A stretch of 64,000 nucleotides of DNA from Plutella xylostella (taxonomy: Eukaryota > Arthropoda > Insecta > Lepidoptera > Plutellidae), in NCBI RefSeq assembly GCF_932276165.1, contig NC_063994.1, positions 8,308,001-8,372,000 on the forward strand, read 5' to 3'. Position 1 is the first letter of the stretch, and every line of letters starts with the position of its first letter. The notes below the pieces were generated by a model that saw only the letters and a list, made by a program, of their open reading frames with translations, was not told the DNA's origin and made no database searches. The position numbers and the translations under genes are program-made. Below are positions 1 through 10,865 of the stretch, piece by piece.

Positions 1-290
1 ACGGTCAGGTACTCCCCTTAGCCGCCCAGGAATAACGGGACGTCTTCTCGAGGCGGTAAATAAGCGTCGTGGGTAACGAACGGCTCCGTAGTTAATTCCC
101 GGTGGTGGACAGGCGGATCTCAGTGCCGTCGTAAGTAGGTACTCAACCAGTACGTCGGACCCTGGAATAAACCCCTTGCATTATTACCAACCTTCGGCAT
201 AGGACGGTTCACCGACACTGGTTAGGCAAAAGAAGAAGAAACCCAACAAGCTTGAAAGTGGCGGTGAAAGTTATCAGTAGCGGAGTTATG
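1..290. other. GC-richer unassigned stretch at window edge
   Basis: This block is clearly richer in G and C than the next kilobase and looks like part of a repeat cut by the window edge. The plus-strand reading is broken by stops and I recognise no domain. Confidence 0.3.
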
Positions 291-1383
291 AAAAATAAAT
301 TAATAATACAAGTTAATAACTATACCTACTATCTGGGAGTTCTGTACAATTACTATATTTCTAAACTAACTACAACATGATCATTATGTACTAGGATTGC
401 TTAACTAACTAACTATACTAAGGGTCATAACCATTAACCAGAACCTTTAGTGCTTAAAAATAATGCGACAAAGTATTATGGTATGATGAGGATGATGCAA
501 TCGTGAGTGACTAGCAATATTTGGCACTCGCCATCTTAATCTTCTTCAAGCGGCAAGCGATAGAAATTAGTAAAAAAACTTATCACTATTAAAGCTAGTT
601 ACTCGTTTGCTCACTTATTAAATATGATAAGGCGAAATATGTACAAGCACTATTTAGAACTACAATAGCACAATAATAACTAACTCTAAAAATAAGTAGG
701 TATCTGTTCGCAACTTACCCAAGAAGTGTGGGGAACTGCATGTACAACACTTAGTTTATTTAATTACACAAGTACGTAATTGCCTTTAATTAATTATGTA
801 ATTGTAATGTTTACGACTCGGCCGTTAGTGACGGTGAGCTGGCGAACGAGATAGAAGCGCGCACGCACAAACTCAGCGAGGGTCTCGAGACGTTTAACAA
901 TCGCAGCGGCGAATAGCAGTGGCCAAGCCTCGCTGCGAGTCGAACCGGTCGCTGGACAAGTTTTTTAGGGATCCGCGAAGCAAAGCGCAAACGAACCATT
1001 TTCGCTCGCGGATGGATTTAGGTAATTAAGTTTAATAATGAAGTAGGTAACGTTGTAAAATAAATAACGTTACAAAATGACACAATGTTGTAGACCAGAC
1101 CAAGTAAAAAGTGACAAGTTGCTATCGATGACATTGACAGAACTAGAGATGTGATATGATAACTAGTGATGTGACATCCCCTTTCTTAAGTTTGAAATGA
1201 TATTATGACAATACAAAATATTAAAGTTTAATTACCCAGACAGAACTAAGTTAAGTACACAATAGAGATAATTTTTTGTTGCTAAAGATAAGTTTAACTT
1301 ATTATCTTATACAAATCTAGGTATTTATAATCTTGGCATCATACATAAGTAAGTATACATCATAAAGAAGTCCTACGATTATA
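291..1383. other. AT-rich spacer, no gene recognised
   Basis: No coding pattern or repeat structure was recognised. A GC-rich patch at about 811-1010 stands out from the surrounding AT-rich DNA. It has short open frames on both strands but no known motif, so I leave it unassigned. Confidence 0.4.
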
Positions 1384-1648
1384 CAGGGTGTTGCAAAATT
1401 GGTATACTAAGCCGAAACCTACATGTGCAGCATGGTATATCTAAGCCCAAATCTGAAATCAGAATTTGGAAATTCGCGAAAAAAAAAAATATTTTCCCAT
1501 AGTAAAAAGTCACGTGACCAACAAAGTTTCTATGGAAAATGAAATTTTTTTTTCGCGAATTTTCAAATTTTGGTTTCAGTTTCAGGCTTAGATATACCAT
1601 GCTCCACATGTAGGTTTCGGCTTAGTATACCCTTTTTGCAACACCCTG
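1384..1648. mobile_element. MITE with long inverted repeat, mariner-type TA target
   Basis: The ends are CAGGGTGTTGCAAAA and its reverse complement, flanked by TA on both sides (1382-1383 and 1649-1650). The arms continue inward: AAGCCGAAACCTACATGT on the left is matched by its complement on the right, so the 265-bp unit can fold into one hairpin. There is no ORF. TA target plus short TIRs fits a non-autonomous Tc1/mariner derivative. Confidence 0.8.
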
Positions 1649-1665
1649 TAGATACATTTACAAAT

Positions 1666-2090
1666 CTACATGTATCTAGCTGGTAGTTTAACAACTCTAC
1701 CTGACCTCGTCATATAGGGTTCACTACCCTTGGCCTTGACCTCCTCCACCCGTCCATCATCCTCAATTCCTTCCCTTTCAGTTCCTTCCAACGAGCTGGT
1801 TCGCATGGGCAGAGGGTCATGACGGTAAACATTACTATGAAATCTAAATTTCAAATGTACTCTATTTCTCCTATACCTAATACCATCATTCGCTTCTATA
1901 ATGTATGATCTTTGACAATTTAGTTTTTCTTTAACGATTACTGGTAACCAGTTTCCATTAGGAATTTTCTTAAAGTAAACATGATCACCTATTTGCAATA
2001 AAGGTAATGGTTTTGTCTTTGAATTATAATACTTGGCATCATGTGTGTTTCTCTTTTGAAAACACTCTTTATAATGCGAAAACTTAACGA
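1666..2090 (-). pseudogene. Ty3/gypsy integrase C-terminal remnant
   Basis: The minus strand encodes about 110 residues from ATG 1998, and the same frame continues upstream to about 2090 without an ATG. It contains the GDHVYFKK pattern, a SYIIEANDG strand and the YRRNRVHLK signature that closes the C-terminal domain of many gypsy-type integrases. The catalytic core, RT and LTRs are not adjacent, so this is an isolated 3' fragment of pol. Its body differs from the gypsy-like array at 33841-43702, which lacks this domain. Confidence 0.7.
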
Positions 2091-2184
2091 CTTTTGGTTC
2101 TAAAACCCCATTTTAGGTCGGGGTCGATTCAGTTTAGGTCGGGGGTTTTTATAAATTTTGAATTTAATAATTATTATTTATTTA

Positions 2185-2980
2185 TTTTCAGGGCAAATGG
2201 TGATGAAGAAGTGGATCAATATGAAAAATAGCTGGATAAAATATGACAAAAAAATTAATGAATGTAAATAAATGTCTGGTTCTTCAGCAAAAAAAAAAAA
2301 GAAAATATATGTTCTATGATGAAATGATGTTCCTAAAAAAAATGTTGAGCATCGCAAGACCGATTCTAACATGACTGAACATGTTCATGATTCTAGCCTC
2401 AGTAATGAAAATTTTGATAGTGCAGTCCCGACTCATCAAGCTCGGGATACACTGAACGGAGTGAGACGCAAAGGGCTAAAAAAAAAGAAAAAATGAACTA
2501 AGTGAAGTTGACATTAGGTTTATGAAGTTTATGGATTCAGCAGAACGAGATGAGAAAAAGAAAAGCCGTAGTATGAACTTTTTTATGGGAATCGCTGATA
2601 CAGTTGACAAGTTCAGTGCTGAAATATGATAGACTTTCAGTTTCAAGTAATTTCAATAATTAAAAATATTCAACAGACAGTGTACTCAGTATATACCTAC
2701 ATCAAGAAACCAATGGGATCCAGGCCATCAAGGATATTTAAGTGGTACAGCATCCTCAAATGCGCAATCGTCAACATATGGATATTCTACAGCTGCTAGA
2801 TCGGGCTATGCTACGGCGGACGTCTTCTCATGATTTTGGACACGGTTCTGGTTTAGAGCCAATCCACTACCGACCCGAATCACAATTATCTGTACATAGT
2901 GTAAATGCGGAAAGTATCTCGGCAGATTCTCAAGTTTCTATTGAAGACGAATTCGATTTTAGTACCGCACTTGAGTAGCA
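2185..2980 (+). pseudogene. Decayed MADF/BESS-type DNA-binding gene
   Basis: After a plausible splice acceptor at about 2190 the plus strand reads KKWINMKNSW, then a lysine run and FYDEMMFL. This is the pattern of the second half of a MADF (Myb/SANT-like) domain. Near 2515-2630 it reads RFMKFMDSAERDEKK and then FFMGIADTVDKFS, resembling a BESS protein-interaction motif. In-frame stops and frame changes separate the blocks. The open frame 2742-2978 (78 codons) may be the C-terminus. In insects such proteins are transcription factors or the accessory protein of Harbinger elements; which applies here is unknown. Confidence 0.5.
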
Positions 2981-4057
2981 TTTTCAGCGTAGTGTATTTT
3001 TTGATTTACTTGTTCTTAAATTAATAATTATTAAAATTCAATTACATGTAATAATTTTGTTTGTGTGCAATAAACAATTTTAAACTAAAATATGTCATTT
3101 AATTTTGTACCTACTTACCTCAGAGTTACAGCCAATCTTTCTGCGGGCGATATACTCTCTCGCATAAAAGTATCTTGATGTTTTAGTTCCTGGGATAATT
3201 TTTGGAGCAAGTTGTCGAATGTAGTTTTCTGCATTCTAAAATAATTGTAAAACTTGTCTTCATCTTCTCTCAATTGATTCTTGACAAGTGTATGAAACGC
3301 GCCATATTCCTCCCTTTTTTCTAAAATCGGATGTATCCAAAACCTTACTTCCCTTTTTTTCTATTTTCTTTTTCCTATATATGTAATAAGCAACTATAAT
3401 CTTTTTTTTCGTAAGAAAATTCATGACGCAGCACGTCCTACACAGCCCGAGTAAAAAGCGCTACTAGCCAGTACTTACCAATGTCTCGCGCGGTGATTTT
3501 GCCGTATCATGTACAAGCTAGCACGTTTTTTCAACCGTACGGCTTACACACCGTACGTTTGAACAACCGTGTAATGGAAAAGAGGCCTTATCATTCAGTG
3601 AGCACCGCTTGCACTTCGGCATACCATTCACCTTTTCCATTCAACTTCATTTATCGGAACGATACTGTTCGGTCATCCATTCTCATAATATATTTATAAT
3701 GCAGGTATCTTAGTATCAAAATATATTCCAATTCTTCTATTTTATATATAATATTCTTGTATTTTTATATTTAAATCATAATTTATTATAATAACAATAT
3801 ATCAGTGTGTTAAACATTTTGATTTATTAGGACAATACTGTTCAGACAGCCATTCTCATAATATATGTATATAAAATGTAAGTTTCTTTCCATTTTCTCA
3901 TAATGTATTCAAATTCTTTTATTCTTGTGTCTTCATATTAAATCAACATTTTCTTTGTAATTTTATTAAATAAAATTCTTGGCAATTTTGTGCTACCTGG
4001 GTTATTTCGTGTTGGCCATGTTAGAGTTTGTCAGGAAAACTATTATCACACATCTTG
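2981..4057. other. Non-coding spacer with a diverged direct repeat
   Basis: No gene seen. A unit of roughly 38 bp, ending CCATTCTCATAATATAT, occurs at about 3657 and again at about 3831, giving a diverged direct repeat with a period near 174 bp. An open frame at 3481-3699 has no recognisable domain. Confidence 0.4.
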
Positions 4058-4270
4058 TAATAATAATAATAATAATAATAGTCATTTATTTCGGGTGTAT
4101 AAAGCCCATATCAGAACATTACATCAATAATAAAATTATAAAATTATAAAATTAAAGTTAAAATTAAAATTAGGTACATTCAGAAAGTAATTCTTTGTCA
4201 ATTGTTATTATCTTTATAATTAAAATTATATAAACATACGTTTAAATATAAACATACAATAAAATCAAAT

Positions 4271-7069
4271 TTATTTAACATTACCAGAGCGTTGCACCTT
4301 CAACCAATGTTGGTAGAATGGATGGTTAATGTTGTCACACAACGTGCTTAAGATCGCATTTGATGATCCACGTAATCGGTCCCAGAACGAAGCTATTTTT
4401 GTTCTTATAATAGCAAAGAAGTCAGGGACTCTGGCCTCCGCGAACATGCCCGATGCACTGCAGAAACGAGGGAGCCTCATCAGTATCCGAAAGGCATCAT
4501 TATACTGAACTCTCAGTACACTGAAAGCACGTTTCGTATAATGAAACCACAGCTGACTAGTATAAAGGCTCTGACAATAGGCTTTAAAGAGTGTTATTTT
4601 CACCTCGTTTGTGGCTAGTGCGAACCGGCGCGCGAGCATGTTGCAGCGCACGGCCAGAGCCCTGCGCTCGCGCTCTATGTCGGCCTCGTCACTCAGGTCT
4701 GACGACAGTATGTGGCCCAGATATTTAAACTTGTTTACAACCTGCACTGGCGAGCCCTTCAGAAATACTGGAGGCACCCGGTCTGGACCTCTCCCGGCCT
4801 TGAACACCATCATCTCTGTCTTCTTCTCATTGTACTTTAACCCATGGTCTTCGGCATAGCGAGCACATATGGCTAATAGACGTCTAAGAGCCTTGATGGA
4901 GGGACTGAGGAGCACCATATCATCAGCATAACTCAGGTTGTTGACACAGACACCACCAACATGGCAGCCGATGCCGGTGCCCCTCAGCTCCTCGATCAGA
5001 TCGTTTATATAGAGGTTAAACAGGTCGGGAGAGGTCAGACCTCCCTGACGTACACCACACTCTAATCTGTAATCATTAGACATAGTGTCGCCCCATTTCA
5101 CAGAATTAGTTTGGTTTTCGTACCAGTATCGCAACAAGGACACTACATTGCTGTTTACATCCGCGTTTTTAAGTTTTTCCCAAAGCAAATTATAATTTAC
5201 CAGGTCAAAAGCTCGGCTCAGATCTAAAAAACATGCATACACAGATGTCCCTCGCTCCGTATAATATTTAACTGTGTGTTTCAGACTAAATATGGCTGAG
5301 TCAGTTGCGAGACCGGGACGAAAACCAAACTGAGCATCATCTAGACGTAGCCTGTTCGCCAGTGCAGGCTGCAAGAACCTCTCCAGAATTTTACCTATAA
5401 CAGTACCTAGCGAGATGGGCCTGTAGTTATTTAGGCGCGACAAGTCACCCGTTTTATTTTTGGGCACAGGTACCACTACTGTTCTCATCAATTCTTTGGG
5501 CAAACAACTATTTTCAATACAAGCGTTGAATAACTCGGACAGCACACGAAAAATTTCATCACCGGCATAAAGAACATGCTCGATGCTGAGCCCGTCGACG
5601 CCGGGCGACTTGCCGCGCGTCATGCCGCGCACCACGCGCGCCACGTCGCGCGGCGTGCAGCGCGTGGGGGTCGCCGGCGGCGCCGCGGCCGCTGTCTCAG
5701 CAGCGGGCACGCTCCGTACACCGGTAGACGGTTGTACTTTAAAATGGTTAGCAAACATGTCGGCTATACATTTATACTCCTGTTGAGATTCTACACTTGA
5801 TGGTACACTATTTTTATAGCTAAACTTTTTAGTCGATTTCCAGAACTGGCAGAAGTTTTTGGTTCTTTGACTTACCGCCAATATATCTAATTTTATATTT
5901 TCCTCATTTTTTTGGCACCATTTTAACTTATTTTTGAAAACTTTTCTACTAGCATACATTTTATCATAAATCTCTCCGGCTTTGGGTTTGCCCAAAGAAA
6001 GCCAGTATTTATAATACAACCTAGCATTTTGATGGCTATTTTGTACATGTAGGTTCCAGCCAGTTACCTGCTTGTACTTTCTACGAGCACCACCCTGGGA
6101 ATTACATTTTAATGAGCTTGATATACTAGCATTCTGCATAATGCTTATTATCTTATCGTAGTAATTATTAATTGTTAATAAAAGTGACGCATTGTCACTG
6201 TCACAGTATATTTTAAGTTTCTTCAGTTCTTTGTTACAATAACTACCGTACCTATCAATCTGTTCTTGAGATTTTACACCCCATTTAATATTCTTAAGGC
6301 TATCATAGTCGTTGTTAATAAACTTTTTATTTACTATACCCTTAATCTTACACTTAATATACAGTGGCAAATGGTCAGACCATTTAACATCATAGTCCAC
6401 CGTAACAGTCATTATAGTATCACGCGCGGCCACTGTGCTGACGCAGTGATCCAGCCACCGAGTAGTCCCGTGGGCTTCACTCACGAACGTAAATGTCCCA
6501 GAGTCCACTCCTAGAATATCTATATCGGCACATACCAGCTGCTGGTCGCTGCAGAATGCCATGAGCTCGCTGCCGAACCTCTGCCCCGGGTGCGCGTTGA
6601 AGTCCCCCAGCACGTAGACCGCCTCGGCGTCGCCCTCGTCGACGAGCGCCTGCACCAGCGCGCATGTGTCGGTGAACTCGGGCAGGTTGTCCTCCGAGTC
6701 GGTGGGCATGTAAACATTCACCACTACGAAAACACGCTTATCTACTTGCACTTTAATTGCCGCCACTCTATCACTTGCACAATCCAACACGGTCACAAGC
6801 GGGAAGACGGACTTCCGCCACAGGATCGCCAGGCCGCCGTACGGTCGCCCGCGCAGCACGCCCGCCGCTGTGTCCACAGAAGATTTCGCGAAGCTCCCAA
6901 ACTCGTTGCTTATCTCATTTGTAAAGTTTAGGTCGTGTGGCAACAGCCAAGTCTCCTGCAACAGTATCACATCGGCACGCTTACACAGAGACCGTACATG
7001 TTCAATCGACCTTTTAATTGATTTACAGTTAAAAGTGACCATAATAACATCAGTAGTCGTATTATCCAT
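4271..7069 (-). CDS. LINE ORF2: endonuclease-reverse transcriptase
   Basis: 932 codons, uninterrupted. It nicks target DNA and copies the element RNA into the chromosome. An AP-like endonuclease fills about residues 8-240, with QET at 38-40, GDFN at 155-158 and SDH at 231-233. The RT spans about residues 480-780: PGVDGL near 489, the NYRPISL block at 548-554, the FLDLSRAFD block near 614-622 (first catalytic Asp), GVRQGG near 672 and YADD at 714-717. A C-terminal extension of about 150 residues follows. ATG 7069 lies three bases after the end of ORF1. All expected catalytic residues are visible, so the protein could be functional even though this copy lacks its 5' end. Confidence 0.9.
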   Translation of the reverse strand: MDNTTTDVIMVTFNCKSIKRSIEHVRSLCKRADVILLQETWLLPHDLNFTNEISNEFGSFAKSSVDTAAGVLRGRPYGGLAILWRKSVFPLVTVLDCASDRVAAIKVQVDKRVFVVVNVYMPTDSEDNLPEFTDTCALVQALVDEGDAEAVYVLGDFNAHPGQRFGSELMAFCSDQQLVCADIDILGVDSGTFTFVSEAHGTTRWLDHCVSTVAARDTIMTVTVDYDVKWSDHLPLYIKCKIKGIVNKKFINNDYDSLKNIKWGVKSQEQIDRYGSYCNKELKKLKIYCDSDNASLLLTINNYYDKIISIMQNASISSSLKCNSQGGARRKYKQVTGWNLHVQNSHQNARLYYKYWLSLGKPKAGEIYDKMYASRKVFKNKLKWCQKNEENIKLDILAVSQRTKNFCQFWKSTKKFSYKNSVPSSVESQQEYKCIADMFANHFKVQPSTGVRSVPAAETAAAAPPATPTRCTPRDVARVVRGMTRGKSPGVDGLSIEHVLYAGDEIFRVLSELFNACIENSCLPKELMRTVVVPVPKNKTGDLSRLNNYRPISLGTVIGKILERFLQPALANRLRLDDAQFGFRPGLATDSAIFSLKHTVKYYTERGTSVYACFLDLSRAFDLVNYNLLWEKLKNADVNSNVVSLLRYWYENQTNSVKWGDTMSNDYRLECGVRQGGLTSPDLFNLYINDLIEELRGTGIGCHVGGVCVNNLSYADDMVLLSPSIKALRRLLAICARYAEDHGLKYNEKKTEMMVFKAGRGPDRVPPVFLKGSPVQVVNKFKYLGHILSSDLSDEADIERERRALAVRCNMLARRFALATNEVKITLFKAYCQSLYTSQLWFHYTKRAFSVLRVQYNDAFRILMRLPRFCSASGMFAEARVPDFFAIIRTKIASFWDRLRGSSNAILSTLCDNINHPFYQHWLKVQRSGNVK

Positions 7070-7071
7070 TA

Positions 7072-7362
7072 TTATTTATTATACGAGCTATTACGGTTCG
7101 CGCTGGAGCGCTCTCTGTACCTGCGACATACAAGGCCCACCGGCCAGGACTCAGGGCTTAGAAACTTACTTATTCTAGAGCTGTTAATTTCTATTTTAAA
7201 TGAGTTGAATGTGGTTTCTTTCCATTGATTCAATAACTCAATAGCCAAACAGTTTTCGCCAATTTCATTTATATGTGCCCTCACGTCATCCACAGTTATG
7301 TGCTTTTTACAACGTGATAGATAGATTGCACAAACAGACTCCGCAGTCTTGTGTCAGCCATA
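7072..7362 (-). pseudogene. LINE ORF1 C-terminal fragment
   Basis: An open frame runs into the start of ORF2 on the same strand. It carries SFKIEI followed about 20 residues later by WPVGLVCRR, the closing signature of many jockey/CR1-type ORF1 proteins (nucleic-acid binding). The first ATG is at 7293, but the similarity-like pattern begins upstream to about 7360, so this is the tail of a truncated ORF and not a real start. Confidence 0.65.
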
Positions 7363-7363
7363 C

Positions 7364-8165
7364 TGTGCTAAGCGCGCAAGACTCTAAAACCATCCACCTA
7401 GAAAAGATCTTTGTGATACATTGTAACGTTATTTATTTCTTCCAAATAAATAACTTACATCATAATAATTGACTTCATAATTTATTTGTAAATTCCCTTT
7501 TAAAGTATCGACTTCATCGATAACTTAATCTTCGGCGTCGATAACTCTTCAAATTATCGACGCGTTCCCATCCCTAGACAGCGAAGCGGTCTTTTGTTCT
7601 TGTCCCCACCTATCGCGGCAGCCCCACTCGGTGACCATTGGCTCTCGATCATTCGGCCACGGGCTACGGCATCGACTGCGCGTGACCCTACCTCACGTTA
7701 GTCCTCTAGGTGCCTAACCCGCTCTAAAGTGTCGAATGACCTAGACATTACCAGTGGTATCGTGTGTGTGTCTTCCCCAATATTAGGGTCCACGGTACGG
7801 TTTACCGACTCCACGGTCTACCTACGTGGTTTCTACGGCTCGCCCTCTACGTGCTGGTTCGGCAACCCCCTGCCTTCGTGTTGCTGACCACGCCGCGCAG
7901 CCGAGCTACACGCCACGCGCACGCAACGGCCACGTGACCTGCCTGCCTACCTACCTGGCCACTGGAGAAGAGGACTTCCACGCCGGTCGCGTTATCGGGA
8001 TTCCACGCCGATACTCTTCGACTCAGGGGAGTCCCTATCCGTGCCAACTGAAAACTGACTGATCGTGTAGTGTAGGCCTAACCCACACTTGACCTCTAAA
8101 TAAATTTGTGTCAAGCTAAACCCTGGCTTTCTCATTTCTTCTCTCCTCTTAGCTAGCCATTTTTC
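7364..8165. other. Spacer then GC-rich block with AATAAA, possible solo LTR
   Basis: From about 7560 to 8060 the sequence is markedly GC-rich. It is followed by an AATAAA at about 8098 and a pyrimidine-rich stretch. Such a block resembles an LTR or a 3' UTR, but I could not find matching ends, a TSD or a second copy in the window. The overlapping short ORFs on both strands show no domain. Confidence 0.25.
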
Positions 8166-8975
8166 ATAAGCGCGACAACATGTAGAGACTACAAACTCAC
8201 GCAAAGAGAGGATTTTAAGGCAAGTTATGAAGACCATATACAAGTGAAGAAGCTGTCTAGAGAATGAAAACGACAGGATAGATATGCCCTAAATGAGACC
8301 AATATAACGACCGCATATGACTTGCAGGCAATTTTACAGGCGCCAAGAGGGCGAGATAGCAGTTTTTATTATAAAACTAAAATGAATTGCTACAATTTCT
8401 CAATCGCAGAGTTGGCAGTAAAGTCCCAAAGCAAGAAGAAAGCTTGAAAGCCTATTCAAATGTGTATTGCTATTTTGGGACGAGACGCAGGGACAGAAAG
8501 GTTCTGTAGAAATAGGAACCTGTACCTGTATAGTATATGTCTATAATTTCCTAAAAACAATAAATGAAAGAAGTGCTGGCAGTCATTGAATGTTACTTTT
8601 TACCATCTTTTTACTTGGACAATAATAGAATAAGAATAAGTTAGTTACGACGATGTATATGTACGCTTTGACAAAACTGGATAAGATAAAGAGCATCACT
8701 CATAAGGGTGCTTACATAGAGAATCGGGTTCCCTGTATCTACAAAGGCCATACTCAAAACTAAAATGACAACGCTCACAGCCTAAGCGAGAAACAAATCC
8801 AAAGATATTTAAGAGCAGAAAATATACAGCTGAGTATATATCCCTCATTAAAGGTGCCAAGGAAACCGGAAAGAAGTTTGTCACTCACGTTTGAGGACTT
8901 TCTGGACATTAAGAGCTTATAATCGGAATGAAGGTCAATGATTATCAATGGTTCTTTGTCTTGTACATTTCAGAC
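8166..8975 (+). pseudogene. Decayed DDE-type transposase-like gene, superfamily unassigned
   Basis: Frames alternate, but an ordered series of blocks can be read on the plus strand. These are SYEDHIQVKKLSRE, then YDLQAILQAPRGRDSSFYYK and NCYNFSIAEL near 8315-8420. FWDETQG follows near 8475, then GHTQN and NDNAHSLSEKQIQRYL near 8750-8810, and FEDFLDIKSL near 8890. I know this block order from a widespread arthropod transposon-like protein family with an RNase-H-like core, but I cannot name the superfamily with certainty. Many stops and frameshifts show it is dead. Confidence 0.5.
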
Positions 8976-9411
8976 GCAATGCCGGCTCAAATTAAAACAC
9001 TGGGTGAAATTGCTGTCGACCCACCTGTGACAATGTCACATCCCTGAATGCAATTTTATCATTCATTGAAGAAAACTTTCCGAGTGATTGGCGAACCTGG
9101 GAAATCTACGATTACTCTTATGCAGACCTTTTCGGAGATGAAATTCAGCCAGCCGTCGAAGCAAAACTCAGGTTTGCTATACCAAACCAAGACTTAGCTA
9201 GAGCATTTGGGTTTCCGTCTTTATCGGAGCGAAGCCAAGTTAGAAGGAAGCTATGGCCGATTGCACATACAAACCGAAGAACAAAGTTTTGGCTACATTA
9301 CTCAACGATATACCACCTACGGAAAACCACTTGTTCGATGATGACAAACTATGCGACGCGATAAAACAGCAAGGAGGAATGCATAGGTTTTTTCCTTTTG
9401 TTTTATTGTAA
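8976..9411 (+). other. Unrecognised coding-like stretch before the LINE
   Basis: Two overlapping plus-strand frames are open here. One reads IPPTENHLFDDDKLCDAIKQ near 9310-9375, which faintly resembles the LFGDKLCDLVKK block of the DIRS Gag at about 19630, so a second, older DIRS-type gag is possible. Nothing else supports it. The stretch ends where the LINE copy starts at about 9412. Confidence 0.2.
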
Positions 9412-10858
9412 AAAAATAGAACTGGTGACCTCTCAAGTCTATCAAATTATCGTCCAATATCATTGGCTACAATTTTTTCAAAAATTTGTGAAAGATTAAT
9501 TAGTCATCACTTGAGTGAAGAAAATATGCCTATAAACGAAGCTCAGTTTGGTTTTCGTAGCAAATTGTCAACTGACCTGGCAATTTTTGCACTTAAAAAT
9601 ACTGTTAAATACTATACTGCTCGTAAAACGCCAATTTATGCTTGTTTTCTAGATTTGAGCAAAGCCTTTGATACGATAAGTTATCATAAGTTATGGTGTA
9701 AATTAAGAAGTACTAATGTTCCATGTAAGATAACAAATCTATTACAGTATTGGTATGGAAATCAGAGAAACCATGTTAGATGGGGAAGTGCCATTTCAGA
9801 AGAATATAAGCTATCTTGTGGAGTGAGACAGGGGGGTCTGACCTCCACGAGTCTTTTCAACCTCTATGTAAATGGTTTGATTGAGGAACTCAGCAGCATG
9901 AGGATTGGGTGCCATATAGGGGGCAAATGCATAAATAATTTAAGCTATGCGGATGATATGGTGCTGCTGAGTCCCTCTGTCTCAGGACTGGGCAGGCTCT
10001 TGGAGGTCTGTGAGCGCTATGCGACTGACCATAGTCTTGTGTATAATGTAAATAAAACGGAAATCGTTGTTTTTCAATCTAAAAACGTGTCTACTTGTAG
10101 TCCTTGTCTCAATATGTATGGAATTCCATTGAAGGTTGTACAAAAATTTAAATATTTAGGACACCTCCTCACTAACAACTTAAAAGATAATGATGATCTT
10201 GAACGTCAAAGGCGTTTATTAGCAATGAAAAGTAATATGTTAGCGAGAACATTTTCTCAATGCTCGATTCAGGTTCGCATAACCCTTTTTCAGGCTTACT
10301 GCCAGGCGTTCTACACTGGTCAGCTATGGTGGAACTACACGCAGCGTGCCATGAACACTCTGCGTGTTCAGTATAATAACGCATTTCGATGTATGCTGAA
10401 ACTCCCCTGGCGGTGTAGTGCCTCTGCCATGTTTGCCACGAATGGGGTCAAAGACTTCTTTGCCTTGATGCGTAATCTTACAACTTCATTTCACAATAGA
10501 ATTGTTAACTGTAATAATGAAATTATTAAAACTATTTTTGTAACTGTTTACCAAAAAACCACACCGTACTGTGGCCTTAAGACTAATGATAAAATATGTA
10601 AAATGCCTAATCAAACTGTTCAATTTGTACCACACTCTCTGACAAACTAATTCGATTCAATTCTATGACATTAACAAATCTCATAATTTCTGTTTATAAC
10701 AATTTAATTTAATAATAATTTAATTTAATTGCTTACTTTATAATTGTAAATTAAGTAACAATGAATGTTGAATGTTAAATGTAAATTCTGATGTATTATG
10801 TATAACTATGGGACCTGTGCCTGAAATAAAATGATTTATTTATTTATTTATTTATTTT
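9412..10858 (+). mobile_element. 5'-truncated LINE, related to the 4058-7363 copy
   Basis: The copy begins inside RT (the equivalent of the KNKTGDLS block of the larger LINE) and runs through a 3' UTR to a (TTTA)n tail at about 10834-10857, preceded by AATAAA. The shared GVRQGGLTS, YADDMVLLSPS and KFKYLGH blocks show it is the same family. Opposite orientation and many substitutions show an independent, older insertion. Confidence 0.85.
9463..10650 (+). pseudogene. LINE reverse transcriptase, 3' two-thirds
   Basis: 395 codons open from ATG 9463, though similarity starts about 50 bases earlier, so this ATG is not the true start. It has FLDLSKAFD, GVRQGG and YADD in order, followed by the thumb region (KFKYLGHLL) and the C-terminal extension. 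It ends with a divergent tail, shorter than in the 932-codon relative. The endonuclease and RT fingers are missing, so it cannot support transposition, but no stop occurs inside the remaining frame. Confidence 0.8.
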
Positions 10859-10865
10859 TCCTTTC

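Larger units (their letters stand above)
4058..7363 (-). mobile_element. 5'-truncated LINE of the jockey/CR1-like group
   Basis: A non-LTR retrotransposon on the minus strand. Its 3' end is a (TAA)n run at 4058-4080, read as (TTA)n after the 3' UTR on the element strand. ORF2 is whole and the end of ORF1 lies just upstream. The copy stops inside ORF1 near 7363, as expected of incomplete reverse transcription. A related but more decayed copy lies at 9412-10858. The RT signature GVRQGG...YADD fits the jockey/CR1/L2 assemblage; I cannot fix the clade by eye. Confidence 0.85.

Noticed and set aside
3481..3699. 72-codon ORF
   Set aside because: No domain, overlaps the diverged direct repeat, composition like the spacer.
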